A stretch of 64,000 nucleotides of DNA from DASZHJ01 sp035517495 (GTDB taxonomy: Bacteria > Pseudomonadota > Alphaproteobacteria > ATCC43930 > CGMCC-115725): NCBI GenBank assembly GCA_035517495.1, contig DATIYT010000047.1, forward strand, positions 145,834 through 209,833, in the 5' to 3' direction. Each line of letters begins with the position of its first letter. Positions within the stretch are counted from its first letter, which is position 1. Made by a program: the position numbers and the translations under genes. Shown piece after piece: positions 25,051 through 33,777 of this stretch. Under the pieces are notes generated by a model. That model was not told the origin of the DNA and made no database searches. It worked only from the letters and a program-made list of their open reading frames with translations.

Positions 25051-27825
25051 ATGACCATGGCAGCAAACGCCGACGCCGGGAAAATGGGGTCGTGGCACGC
25101 AATACCTATGGTCGAGGTTGTTGAGCGGCTCGCGACCACTGCGGACAAGGGCCTCGAAGCCGGCGAGGCCACGAACCGTCTCAAGAAGTATGGGCCGAAC
25201 CAGCTTCCGCAGGGCAAGAAGCGCGGCCCGGTATTGCGGTTCCTGTCGCAGTTCAACAATATTCTCGTCTACGTTCTTCTTGGCGCTGGTTTCACGAAGC
25301 TTATGCTGAGCCTTTGGGTCGACGCGGCGATTATTTTCGCGGTAGTCGTGCTCAACGCGCTCCTGGGATTTATCCAGGAAGGGCAGGCCGAGAAGGCTCT
25401 GGATTCGATCCGCAACATGCTGTCCGCCGAGGCGCGCACGACTCGCGGCGGTGAGACGCGACTCATTCCGGCGGATCAACTCGTGCCGGGCGACGTCGTC
25501 CTGCTTGAGTCGGGCGACAGGGTTCCGGCCGACCTCCGCCTCGCCGACGCCAAGAATCTCCGCACGGAAGAGGCGGCGCTCACCGGCGAGTCTGTGCCGG
25601 CCGAGAAGACGACCGACCCCGTCTCCGCCGACGCCACCGTCGGCGACCGTCACTGCATGGCCTTCTCGGGCACGATGGTGGTTTCGGGTCGCGCGACCGG
25701 TGTGGTCGTCGCGACCGGCGCGCAGACCGAACTCGGCCGCATCAACCAGCTTCTCGCCAACGTCACTCCCCTCGAGACGCCGCTCCTGCGGCAGATCAAG
25801 AAGTTCGGTTATACGATCACTGCCGTCATCGGCGTGGTGAGCGTGCTGATCTTCTCCTACGGGCACTGGCTTGGCCACATGACGTTCGTCGAGCTCTTCC
25901 AGGCGGTGGTCGGCATCGCCGTATCGCTCATCCCGGAAGGCTTGCCGGCGCTCATCACGATCACGCTGGCGATCGGCGTGCAGCGGATGGCCCAGCGCCA
26001 TGCGATCGTCCGGCGCCTGCCCGCGGTCGAGACTCTGGGTTCGGTCTCGCGGATCTGCTCCGACAAGACTGGAACTTTGACGCTGATGGAGATGATGGTC
26101 ACCTCCGCGGTCACCGGCGAGAAGGTCTACCAGGTCACGGGCGACGGCTATGCCCCCGAAGGCGAGGTGACGGAGGACGGCAAGCGCGTCATCGACGCGC
26201 CGGTCCTGAAGCTCATGGGGCGTGTTTCGACGCTCTGCAATGACGCCGAGTTGTTCAAGGAAGGCGAGAGCTGGAAGGTCGAGGGAGACCCGACCGAGGG
26301 CGCACTCCATCCATTCGCGATGAAGCTCGGAGTGGATCGGAAGGCGGAAATCGCCGCTTCTCCGCGTGCCGACGCCATACCGTTTGAATCCGAGCACAAG
26401 TTTATGGCGACCCTGCACCGATCGGCCGACGGGACGGAGGCGCTGTTCGTCAAGGGAGCGCCCGAAGTAATCCTTGAGAACTGCGATCGAGAGCAGAAGG
26501 AAAGCGGCGAGACCTCGCCGCTTAATCGCGAGCGCTTCCTCGAGGAATCGGAGCGGCTCGCGGCTCAAGGCGAGCGCGTGCTTGCACTCGCTTGGCAACA
26601 GAATCCCGGCCTGAAGGCTGGAGGACTTAGTCCGGCCGATCTGCCGAATACGTTGGTTCTCCTGGGCCTCGTCGGTCTACTCGATCCACCGCGCAAGGAA
26701 GCGATCGAAGCCGTCAAGGAGTGTCACGGCGGCGGTATTCGCGTCACCATGATCACTGGCGACCACAAGATCACCGCCGCCGCCATAGCCAAGATGCTCG
26801 GGATTGGCGATGGGAAGACCGCGGCCGACGGAAAAGAGATCGAGGCGATGAACGAAGCCGCGCTACAGGAGTGTGTCCGCGACGTCGACGTGTTCGCCCG
26901 CGCGAGCCCGGAACATAAGCTCAGGCTCGTGAAGGCGATCCAGGCGAATAGGCAGATCGTGGCGATGACCGGAGACGGCGTCAATGACGCCCCGGCGTTG
27001 AAGAAGGCCGACATCGGCGTGGCGATGGGAATTAAAGGCACGGAGGTCACGAAAGAGGCGGCGGGCATGATTCTCGCCGACGACAATTTCGCTTCGATCG
27101 GGGCAGCGGTGAAGGAGGGTCGAACGGTTTACAACAACATCGAGAAAGCGATGCTGTTCCTGCTGCCGACCAACGTGGCCCAGGCCTTGGTCATCGCGGT
27201 CGCGATCTTGCTCGGGTTCACCTTGCCCATCACAGCCCCGCAGGTTCTTTGGGTGAACATGGTCACATCCGTCGCGCTCGGTCTTGTGATTTCTTTCGAA
27301 CCGCACGAGATGGACGTGATGCGGCGCCCTCCGCGCTCCGTGGACCGGCCGATTGTCACGGGTTTCGGGCTCTGGCGCATTTTTTTCGTCGGTCTTGCGC
27401 TGCTCGCCTACACGCTCTCCGCCTTCTTCATGATGAAGCATTATGGCGCCTCGGACGCGCTCGCCCGCACGGCCGCCGTCAACGCCATCACCGTCGGCCA
27501 GGTCTTCTACCTCCTGAATAGCCGTTACCTGCTCGATTCGTCCTTGTCGCTCATGGCGCACATGGGCAACCGCTACCTGCCATACGCCATCCTTGCGGTC
27601 GTCGTCCTGCAGCTTCTGTTCACCTACGCGACTCCATTCGAGGCGATGTTCGGGACCGAAGCTCTTCCGCTGTGGGTGTGGCCGTGGCTCCTGTTGGGTG
27701 GGGCCGTTTTCTTCCTCATCGTCGAGGCGGAGAAACTCATCATCCGTTCGTCGGCTTCGCTGCGCTCCGCAGTCACCGCTATCGAGGTCGGCAAAGAGCA
27801 AAAGGCGGTCGGCGTCGCGGCGTGA
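25051..27825 (+). CDS. P2-type cation-transporting ATPase with atypical ion site
   Basis: A 924-residue P-type ATPase of the Ca2+/Na+ (P2) class. In order: N-terminal cation ATPase domain, actuator loop with LTGESVPAEK, M4 with SLIPEGLPALIT, phosphorylation motif SDKTGTLT, nucleotide-domain KGAPE, hinge MTGDGVNDAPALKKADIGVAMG, and six C-terminal helices. The PEGL in M4 is as in Ca2+ pumps. M5 reads PTNVAQ where SERCA has SNVGE (Glu771 becomes Gln), and M6 reads WVNMVTSVALG where SERCA has NLVTD (Asp800 becomes Ser). Site I is therefore not a standard Ca2+ site, and the ion is open. It is followed head-to-tail-converging by the Na/Pi gene. AAGGAAG precedes the start. Confidence 0.9.
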   Translation: MTMAANADAGKMGSWHAIPMVEVVERLATTADKGLEAGEATNRLKKYGPNQLPQGKKRGPVLRFLSQFNNILVYVLLGAGFTKLMLSLWVDAAIIFAVVVLNALLGFIQEGQAEKALDSIRNMLSAEARTTRGGETRLIPADQLVPGDVVLLESGDRVPADLRLADAKNLRTEEAALTGESVPAEKTTDPVSADATVGDRHCMAFSGTMVVSGRATGVVVATGAQTELGRINQLLANVTPLETPLLRQIKKFGYTITAVIGVVSVLIFSYGHWLGHMTFVELFQAVVGIAVSLIPEGLPALITITLAIGVQRMAQRHAIVRRLPAVETLGSVSRICSDKTGTLTLMEMMVTSAVTGEKVYQVTGDGYAPEGEVTEDGKRVIDAPVLKLMGRVSTLCNDAELFKEGESWKVEGDPTEGALHPFAMKLGVDRKAEIAASPRADAIPFESEHKFMATLHRSADGTEALFVKGAPEVILENCDREQKESGETSPLNRERFLEESERLAAQGERVLALAWQQNPGLKAGGLSPADLPNTLVLLGLVGLLDPPRKEAIEAVKECHGGGIRVTMITGDHKITAAAIAKMLGIGDGKTAADGKEIEAMNEAALQECVRDVDVFARASPEHKLRLVKAIQANRQIVAMTGDGVNDAPALKKADIGVAMGIKGTEVTKEAAGMILADDNFASIGAAVKEGRTVYNNIEKAMLFLLPTNVAQALVIAVAILLGFTLPITAPQVLWVNMVTSVALGLVISFEPHEMDVMRRPPRSVDRPIVTGFGLWRIFFVGLALLAYTLSAFFMMKHYGASDALARTAAVNAITVGQVFYLLNSRYLLDSSLSLMAHMGNRYLPYAILAVVVLQLLFTYATPFEAMFGTEALPLWVWPWLLLGGAVFFLIVEAEKLIIRSSASLRSAVTAIEVGKEQKAVGVAA

Positions 27826-27826
27826 C

Positions 27827-27849
27827 GTGAGCGCGGCGCGGCGGCTCAC
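27827..27849. terminator. Hairpin between convergent ATPase and Na/Pi genes
   Basis: GTGAGC (27827-27832) and GCTCAC (27844-27849) can pair around an eleven-base GC-rich loop, directly after the ATPase stop and overlapping the Na/Pi stop codon. There is no T-run on either side, so termination efficiency is doubtful. Confidence 0.3.
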
Positions 27850-29528
27850 GCCCCCGCGGCAAGCGGTGGCGCGTTCGGCCCACCGCGGCCGTGGAGATAT
27901 GCTGCCGAGCGCCAGGCGTGACGAGCCAACGCTTCGAGTCGCTCCACGGCGTCGACCCGAGCCATGGCCTGGTCCGCCGTAAGCTTTCCTGTCCCCACCG
28001 CGCTCAACGTCTCTCGCCGATGCGCACGACGAAGATCTCGTAGCATGTTCGCGCACTGCTCGGCCTTCGCGAGCGCCGAACCCGTACTCGGCGTGTCCAG
28101 GGATTTGATAGGTTCGGCGGCGTCGCTGAGTGCCGTCTCTGCGGCGACGTCGCTGATCGCAAAGGCCGCGCTCTCCACCGTCTCCGCGCAAAGCTCAAGC
28201 GCGCGGGCGTTCTCACCGGAATCCTTCGCCACCGTCAGATCGACTTCCTCCTGAGCGATGTTGGCGAAGCGAGACGCATGGTCGAGCGCACGCAGAGTGC
28301 TGATCAGCCGAAGCTCCTCCTCTTCCGAATCCGGCGGCCCGCTCACCCCCGACAGGAATTCGCGCGCCTTTCGAAGCGCATCGGCCGCGGTCAACGCCGA
28401 CGAGCCGATCTTCGCGGCGCTTGCGCCCTGGAGCTTGGCGATCGTCGTTTTACACAGCGCCTCGATGGAAAGCGCCACTGTGCGGCGAACCGCTTCGACG
28501 GCCACGACCGGGTTGACCAGCGCGGAGCGGTCGAGGCCCTGCGTGAGAGGTGAGCCCCTTTCCGGCAGAAGGCGCTCGACAAGGCGGGTAAACCAGTCGA
28601 TCGCCGGCATCAGAACTACGACGCCAACGACGTTATAGGCCGTGTGATACGCAGCAAGCAGTGTCAGACCGTCGACCGCGCCCACCGCGCGCGCGAGAAG
28701 CGGGGTCGTGAAGGGGAACAGAATGAGAGCGATCACGGCGGCGATCAGCTTGAACAGGATGTATGCGACCGCGAGCCGCTTCGCCGTGGTGCTGGCGCCG
28801 ATGGCCGCCAAGGCGGAACTGGTGGCCGTTCCGATGTTCTGTCCGACGATTAGCGCAAAACCCTGCTCTAGACCGATTGCGCCGGCGTAAAAGGCGGACA
28901 GAGTTACGGCGATCGCAGCCGTGGACGACTGCATTACCGCGGTCATGATCAGTCCTGCGGCGACCAGCGACAGCAGACCCACGATCCCAGGCAGCCAGCC
29001 GACGCCAGGCGCGCCGAGGACGGCAGGCAGATCCGATGGATGCAATTGTTCGGCTAGGCCGCCCATGCCTTGCTGGAGGGTGGTGAGGCCATAGAGCACA
29101 AGCGCAAAACCGGCGAGCGAAGCACCCGCCGCCGCGAGGCGGCCACGACCCACGAGCTTGAGAAGCGCTCCAACCAAAATCATCGGCAGCGCGTACGAAG
29201 ACAAGGACACGCGAACGCCGATCAGGGCAACGAGCCAGCCGGTTCCTGTGGTGCCGACGTTCGCGCCGAAAACGAGGCCCAGTCCCTGCGGAAAGGTCAG
29301 AAGGCCGGCGCTGACAAGACCGATCGTCGTCATGGTCGTCGCGCTCGACGATTGCACGAGAAGCGTGACGACGGCGCCCCAGAACGCTCCGGACAGCGGC
29401 GTCGCCGCCGCCTTGCCGAGCACGGTGCGAAGCGAAGAGCCGGCAAGCCCTTTAAGCCCGTCGGTCATGATCGCCATGCCGAGAAGGAACAGGCCTATTC
29501 CGCCTAATATTGAAATCGTCGTCGCCAT
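27846..29528 (-). CDS. Na+/phosphate cotransporter (NptA/YjbB-like) with PhoU-like tail
   Basis: A 560-residue membrane protein. The first 330 residues hold the two inverted Na_Pi_cotrans repeats, each with the QSSSAT/QSSTAA signature (LLVQSSSATTMTTIG and AVMQSSTAAIAVTL) and paired GANVGTTGT and GQNIGTATSS motifs, which form the substrate site. From about residue 340 the protein is soluble and helical (ALDHASRFANIAQEEVD and similar), as in PhoU-like domains attached to bacterial members. Such proteins move phosphate with sodium, often outward in E. coli YjbB. The neighbouring polyphosphate kinase gene on the same strand supports a phosphate role. The two genes are 90 bases apart. Confidence 0.9.
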   Translation of the reverse strand: MATTISILGGIGLFLLGMAIMTDGLKGLAGSSLRTVLGKAAATPLSGAFWGAVVTLLVQSSSATTMTTIGLVSAGLLTFPQGLGLVFGANVGTTGTGWLVALIGVRVSLSSYALPMILVGALLKLVGRGRLAAAGASLAGFALVLYGLTTLQQGMGGLAEQLHPSDLPAVLGAPGVGWLPGIVGLLSLVAAGLIMTAVMQSSTAAIAVTLSAFYAGAIGLEQGFALIVGQNIGTATSSALAAIGASTTAKRLAVAYILFKLIAAVIALILFPFTTPLLARAVGAVDGLTLLAAYHTAYNVVGVVVLMPAIDWFTRLVERLLPERGSPLTQGLDRSALVNPVVAVEAVRRTVALSIEALCKTTIAKLQGASAAKIGSSALTAADALRKAREFLSGVSGPPDSEEEELRLISTLRALDHASRFANIAQEEVDLTVAKDSGENARALELCAETVESAAFAISDVAAETALSDAAEPIKSLDTPSTGSALAKAEQCANMLRDLRRAHRRETLSAVGTGKLTADQAMARVDAVERLEALARHAWRSAAYLHGRGGPNAPPLAAGA

Positions 29529-29618
29529 CGACGTTCCTCTCGAATTGCTGAATGCGCAGGCCGCCGTGTCAGCCGCAACCGAACGCGCCCCAACGCTCTC
29601 TCGGAAAATACCCGGTCG

Positions 29619-30521
29619 TCAGCTCTCTGCGGCGAGTTCAGCGCGCGCCGCGGCAAGCTCTTTCTTCTGCTGCGCGCTGACCTTGGGGTATTCGAGGTCG
29701 AGGTTCTCGACCGTCTCGACGATCGCGGCGGCGACGACTAGCCGGGTGAACCACTTGTTGTCCGCCGGAACCACAAACCACGGCGCCTGAGGCGTTGCTG
29801 TCGCGCTGATCGCCTCCTCGAAAGCGAGCATGTACTCGTTCCAGTAATTGCGCTCACGCACGTCGGACGCTGAGAACTTCCAATTCTTCTCGGGTCTGTC
29901 GAGGCGCTCCATGAAGCGCTTTTTCTGTTCCTTTCTCGACAGGTTCAGGAAGAACTTGAGAATGATCACCCCTTGTCGCGTGAGATAGTCTTCGAAATGC
30001 TCAATGTCGGCGAGCCGTTCGTCCCAGATGCGCTTGGTCACTAAGCCGGGGGGTAGCTTCTGAAGTTCAAGAAGCTCCTTGTGCACGCGGACGACCAGGA
30101 CCTCTTCGTAGTATGATCGATTGAAGATGCCGATGCGGCCCCGTTCGGGGACGCGCATCGCGTAACGCCACAAAAAATCGTGCGAAAGCTCTTCCTTGGA
30201 CGGCTGCTTGAATGAATAAACCTGGCAGCCTTGCGGATTCACCCCTGACATGACGTGCTTGATCGTTCCGTCTTTGCCAGCCGCATCCATGGCCTGGAAG
30301 ATCAGCAAGAGCGACCAGCGATCCTGGGCGTAGAGCTTGTCCTGCTCCATCGCGAGCCATTCAGAGCCTTTCTGCAGCAGGTCCGCTGCATCGCCCTTAT
30401 CCATTTTTTGGCCGCGTGTGTCTCCAGGATCGAAGTCTTTTAGCCGAAAGCCCTTGCCCTTCGTGATGCGGAACGGGTCGACATACTTCTGGATCCTCTC
30501 CAAGATCTCTTTCTGCGACAT
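29619..30521 (-). CDS. Polyphosphate kinase 2 family (PPK2)
   Basis: A 300-residue PPK2-type phosphotransferase that uses polyphosphate to phosphorylate nucleotides (or the reverse). The Walker A-like loop is QAMDAAGKDGTIKHV (76-90), the Walker B-like block is GIFNRSYYEEVLV (131-143), and the lid region has RKEQKKRFMERLDRPEKNWKF. Overall it looks most like class III enzymes (AMP/ADP phosphorylation), but class cannot be settled by eye. It lies upstream of the Na/Pi cotransporter gene on the same strand, so the pair may balance phosphate and polyphosphate. GGAGGA is found just before the start. A 16-base tandem repeat lies 55-85 bases upstream. Confidence 0.92.
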   Translation of the reverse strand: MSQKEILERIQKYVDPFRITKGKGFRLKDFDPGDTRGQKMDKGDAADLLQKGSEWLAMEQDKLYAQDRWSLLLIFQAMDAAGKDGTIKHVMSGVNPQGCQVYSFKQPSKEELSHDFLWRYAMRVPERGRIGIFNRSYYEEVLVVRVHKELLELQKLPPGLVTKRIWDERLADIEHFEDYLTRQGVIILKFFLNLSRKEQKKRFMERLDRPEKNWKFSASDVRERNYWNEYMLAFEEAISATATPQAPWFVVPADNKWFTRLVVAAAIVETVENLDLEYPKVSAQQKKELAAARAELAAES

Positions 30522-30575
30522 TTAGCGTCCTCCTCCCATGACAACCTAATCGATCTCATGAAATTGGGAACTCCC

Positions 30576-30606
30576 TATCTAGAACTATCAGTATCTAGAA
30601 CTATCA
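30576..30606. repeat. Two tandem copies of TATCTAGAACTATCA
   Basis: The 15-mer TATCTAGAACTATCA occurs at 30576-30590 and again at 30592-30606, separated by one base (period 16). It is A/T-rich in a GC-rich region and lies 55-85 bases upstream of the polyphosphate kinase start on the minus strand, a position suited to a regulator site or promoter element. The period is not a helical turn multiple typical of two stacked sites (1.5 turns). Confidence 0.7.
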
Positions 30607-30865
30607 CACGTCACCGTTGTCGGACCTCGCTGTGCGAGCCTCTGCTCACCAGCGCCTCAGGGTCCGGACCCCGCCAGCGGCCGTTGGAGAGATATCCGTT
30701 CTAGGTCCGCTTTCCCATTGATCACGAAATACCCGCACGGGATGTCGGCATGTCGCGGTATGGCGACGTGTGATGTGCGCTGACGTGATCAAAGACTGGA
30801 CAGGCTCCCTTGAGCACGCGGGGGAGCCGGCGCGTGCTCAGAGCGCGCGGGCATCTTCGAAAAGA

Positions 30866-30982
30866 CTAGTTCAGCAGCGACCGGAAGCCCGCGCAAAGCC
30901 CTTCGGTAAAGAGCTTCGGCTGTTCCCATAGGGCGAAGTGCCCGCCCTTCGCGACCTTGTTGATCGTGCTGTTTTCACACAA
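30866..30982 (-). pseudogene. C-terminal remnant of an epoxide hydrolase
   Basis: On the minus strand, the frame ending at the TAG of 30866-30868 reads NKVAKGGHFALWEQPKLF, then TEGLCAGFRSLLN and stop. A 'GGHFAxxEQPxLFxEExRxFFRSL' end with the catalytic His is the hallmark of the microsomal-type epoxide hydrolase C-terminus. An in-frame TGA at 30983-30985 closes the frame upstream, and no N-terminal part, nucleophile elbow or lid is present. Only about 39 codons remain. Confidence 0.6.
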
Positions 30983-31121
30983 TCAGGGTCGCGAACGGCA
31001 GTCAGCGCGGTGTCCGCCCAATGTCTGCAATGCCGCTGACGGCAGACATCGCGCGCCACCCTACGGAGTTCGCTTGCTCCCAAAAGAGGAAGCCACATAC
31101 ACCGTCGGAGCCGATGCTGTC

Positions 31122-31673
31122 CTAGGCACCAGTGAAAACCGGCAGGCCTTCAATCCGGTCTTCCAATGCCTCCGGCCCTTCGGTTGGCAGTGCCACGTAA
31201 TGATTCAGTGCGCTCTGAATATTGCCTTCCCACATTTCCTTAGGCAGCTCATAGAGCAGTTCTACCGAATAGCCGTTGGGATCACGGATATAGACGCTGT
31301 GCGTCATACCGTGTTCCACCCGACGTTCAAACCTTACGCCGCTGCGTTGCAGGAAAGCGAGCTGGCGCATCCACGTCTGCCGGTCTGGGAAGCCGATCGC
31401 AATATGGCCGATTGCAGAGACCACCGCACCGTCAGGACCCGGCATGGGAAGCGATGGCATCTCTATGAATGCGATATCGTGATGCCTAAGGCGTCCGCCG
31501 CCGTGATCTGCACTGTAGAACTGCATCTTCCGTTCTAATCCCGACGGATCTCCGGCCATGAAATAGCCGACCTGTTGGAAGCCGAGCATTTCGGTCCAGA
31601 AACGATCCGTCTCCTCCATGTTTCGCACATTGATCACTAGATGATTGAGGCCGCAAGGTCGGACGGGCGTCAT
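31122..31673 (-). CDS. VOC-family extradiol dioxygenase-like protein
   Basis: A 183-residue protein resembling one half of catechol 2,3-dioxygenase/BphC enzymes. The start at 31673 is chosen because GGGAGC lies about eight bases upstream; the frame to 31736 adds 21 residues. The module opens LNHLVINVRNMEETDRFW, has RHHDIAFIEMP and IGHIAIGF, and ends HSVYIRDPNGYSVELLYELP. Likely Fe/Mn ligands are the first His (LNHL), the His in GHIAIG and the Glu in VELLYE. It lies upstream of the epoxide hydrolase remnant on the same strand, suggesting a former degradative operon (inference). The aromatic or other substrate is unknown. Confidence 0.83.
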   Translation of the reverse strand: MTPVRPCGLNHLVINVRNMEETDRFWTEMLGFQQVGYFMAGDPSGLERKMQFYSADHGGGRLRHHDIAFIEMPSLPMPGPDGAVVSAIGHIAIGFPDRQTWMRQLAFLQRSGVRFERRVEHGMTHSVYIRDPNGYSVELLYELPKEMWEGNIQSALNHYVALPTEGPEALEDRIEGLPVFTGA

Positions 31674-31911
31674 ACGATTGCTCCCTGTTCGGCAACTCAT
31701 TGGGCGAACGGTATCGTCCATGTTTACCGCCGACACCGCGGCGGTGCTAAATCTTCACGAGTGTCCCAGTCAACGACGCTCAGAAGGTAGAGGTTCTCGC
31801 TCGTCAGTATGGCCATTGTCAAAAAAATTTCCAATGCCGCTGGCTGGCACGCGCAATCCATTCGGCTCGTTCGGGCACGCACCCCTTGGCAAACTGGCCC
31901 GCCGCCTCGAC

Positions 31912-33156
31912 CTACGCCTCTGCCAGCTCGTTCTTGTAGATCACGCCTCCTTTCATTATGAGCTTCAGGGTTTGCTCTGGCCTCGCAAGTACCCGAATGT
32001 CAGAGAGTGGGTTGCCGTCCACGATCAGCAGGTCGGCGTAGGCCCCTGGCGCCAGTGTGCCGAGCATACCCCTCTGCATCAGAAGCTCCGCGTTCACCAC
32101 CGTCGCCGAGCGCAGAATATTTACCGGAGAGTCGAGATCTGCGCGTTGCTCGAGCTCCCGGGGTTGCGACTTTTGTGCTTCCGGCCCCCATAGATCTGTG
32201 CCAAGCGCGATCGATACACCGAGATCCCTGGCCCATGCATAGACCTCCTTGCCGCGGTCGATCGTCCGTCTGAGATTGTCCACGATCGAAGCAGGCAAAT
32301 TCATTTCGCCGGAAGTCTCGATGCGTTGGGCAAGGGATATGAAGGTTGGATCATAGAATGCACCGGCTTCGGCCATGCGAGCCATTGTCTCCCGGCTCAT
32401 GAAGTTGCCGTGCTCGATCGAGCGCACTCCGGCGTCCAGGCATCGCCGGACCGCGTCGTCCGTATACGCGTGCGCCATGACATACGTGCCGCGCGCAGCC
32501 GCTTCCTCCACGATCGCGACCAGTTCGGCATGCGAGTATTCATAGCGCGTCGGATGCCCCTCGGCCGGAAAGACGACCCCACCAGATGCGAAGATCTTGA
32601 GCTGAGCGGCACCTTTGCGCAATTCCTCCCGCGCCGCTTCACGAACCTTGTCGACACCGTCGGCGATGACCGACATCACCGACAAAGGGCTGACGTGGCC
32701 ACACGGGTCGGTCAGCTCTGCCGGTCTGCGGAAATCGGCACCCCCGCCCGTTTGCGTCAGTGCCCTGCCCGAATAGAACATGCGCGGACCCACGATCGCG
32801 CCGGTCGTGAGCAGGTGTGCAATTGTATAGTCCGCACCACCCGCCTCCCGGATTGTCGTGAAGCCCGCCATAAGACTGCTGCGCAGATAATTTGTCGCAG
32901 CCATAACGAGATCGGCTTGTGGGTAGACGAGGTTCTTGGGGCTGAGCGAAAGGCCGGTGATGTGAGCATGGGCATCGATCAGTCCGGGCATCACGGTCCC
33001 TCCGGCGACATCGATCACAGAAGCGTCGCCAGCCTCGATCGGATCATGAGTCGCGGCCGCTATACGATCATCCTTCACGAGAATGTTGAACGACGGCTGC
33101 AGGTCGGATTTGCCGTCCAGAATCACATTGGCATTCTTAAGCAGATAGCCCGGCAT
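31912..33156 (-). CDS. Metal-dependent amidohydrolase (Sgx/imidazolonepropionase-like)
   Basis: A 414-residue amidohydrolase. The start at 33156 follows GGAGGCGGCTG. Residues include the metal-site motif GLIDAHAHITG, a lysine position in AAQLKIFASGGVVFPAEG where a carbamoylated Lys may bridge two metals, His ligands in YVMAHAYTDDA and SIEHGNFM, and Asp in ALGTDLWGPEA. A C-terminal block GMLGTLAPGAYADLLIVDGN is typical. This branch includes Xaa-Pro dipeptidases and arginine-peptide carboxypeptidases of unknown physiological role. It is followed on the same strand by the VOC dioxygenase gene, about 240 bases on. The opposite-strand 493-codon frame here is a shadow. Confidence 0.88.
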   Translation of the reverse strand: MPGYLLKNANVILDGKSDLQPSFNILVKDDRIAAATHDPIEAGDASVIDVAGGTVMPGLIDAHAHITGLSLSPKNLVYPQADLVMAATNYLRSSLMAGFTTIREAGGADYTIAHLLTTGAIVGPRMFYSGRALTQTGGGADFRRPAELTDPCGHVSPLSVMSVIADGVDKVREAAREELRKGAAQLKIFASGGVVFPAEGHPTRYEYSHAELVAIVEEAAARGTYVMAHAYTDDAVRRCLDAGVRSIEHGNFMSRETMARMAEAGAFYDPTFISLAQRIETSGEMNLPASIVDNLRRTIDRGKEVYAWARDLGVSIALGTDLWGPEAQKSQPRELEQRADLDSPVNILRSATVVNAELLMQRGMLGTLAPGAYADLLIVDGNPLSDIRVLARPEQTLKLIMKGGVIYKNELAEA

Positions 33157-33237
33157 CAGCCGCCTCCAATCTCGTGGGGAGCCGCGTGCGTGCGTCGCCA
33201 TCGAAAGAGGAACGCCAGATCAGGTGTTGGCATGTTC

Positions 33238-33777
33238 TCATGTCCGACGCAACGTGACACCGGAGAAGATATTACCGAGGGCTGCACGCTGCCAATACGC
33301 TTGCGGTGCTTTCGCTCGCATGATCCGGCGACGCTCCAAGCTCTCAGCCGACCAGACCGCGTCGAGATCGTAGAATTGAGGAACAGCTTTCGCGCCGGGC
33401 GGCAGCGTCACCCAGGGCTGCTTGGAGGAGGTGTAGATGTGGATGTCCGGCGGACAGAGATCGGGGTTATCCATGGTGCCGACACGCACGAACCGCATCA
33501 CGGGGCCGGCTTGCGGGTAGTTGCTCCAAACCGCAATCCGGCAGGTTGGGCAGCGGGCGATCCTCTGACCCCTGCGGCTCGCCGACGGCGTCAGGACGAT
33601 TTCGGGCTCATTGGCGGTATGCACGACGCGATCGGCTTCGTAGACAGCATTGAGCGCATGCACGGTGCCGGTTTCTCGCTGGCACCAACGACAATGGCAG
33701 GCATGGACAATCATTGGCGTTCCGATCAGACGATATCGGACCTGCCGGCACGTGCATCCGCCTTCCATGTTCTCCAT
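33238..33777 (-). CDS. GFA (glutathione-dependent formaldehyde-activating) family protein
   Basis: A protein of about 179 residues with the CENP-V/GFA zinc-binding fold. The zinc ligands are Cys8 and Cys10 (GGCTC), Cys27, Cys29 and Cys32 (HACHCRWC), and Cys76 and Cys79 (RCPTC), the usual seven-Cys pattern for two zinc sites. The best start is the ATG at 33777, six bases after GGAG; in-frame ATGs at 33789 and further upstream lack a ribosome site. The C-terminal 60 residues (QFYDLDAVWSAESLERRRIM) extend beyond minimal GFA proteins. Family members have been tied to glutathione-formaldehyde adducts, but most are uncharacterised. Confidence 0.85.
   Translation of the reverse strand: MENMEGGCTCRQVRYRLIGTPMIVHACHCRWCQRETGTVHALNAVYEADRVVHTANEPEIVLTPSASRRGQRIARCPTCRIAVWSNYPQAGPVMRFVRVGTMDNPDLCPPDIHIYTSSKQPWVTLPPGAKAVPQFYDLDAVWSAESLERRRIMRAKAPQAYWQRAALGNIFSGVTLRRT

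Larger units (their letters stand above)
30522..31121. other. 600-base gap with a tandem repeat and a gene remnant
   Basis: The gap upstream of the polyphosphate kinase gene holds a 15-base direct repeat (30576-30606) and the decayed end of an epoxide hydrolase gene (30866-30982). The rest has no gene that I can support. Several low-complexity open frames (for example 30871-31098, minus) are in the wrong frame of the remnant. Confidence 0.45.

Noticed and set aside
24295..26598. 767-codon open frame on the minus strand
   Set aside because: It lies antisense to the ABC ATPase end, the VOC gene and the P-type ATPase, all of which have clear motifs. The translation is rich in Arg/His/Asp/Glu with no domain; long antisense frames are expected in GC-rich DNA.
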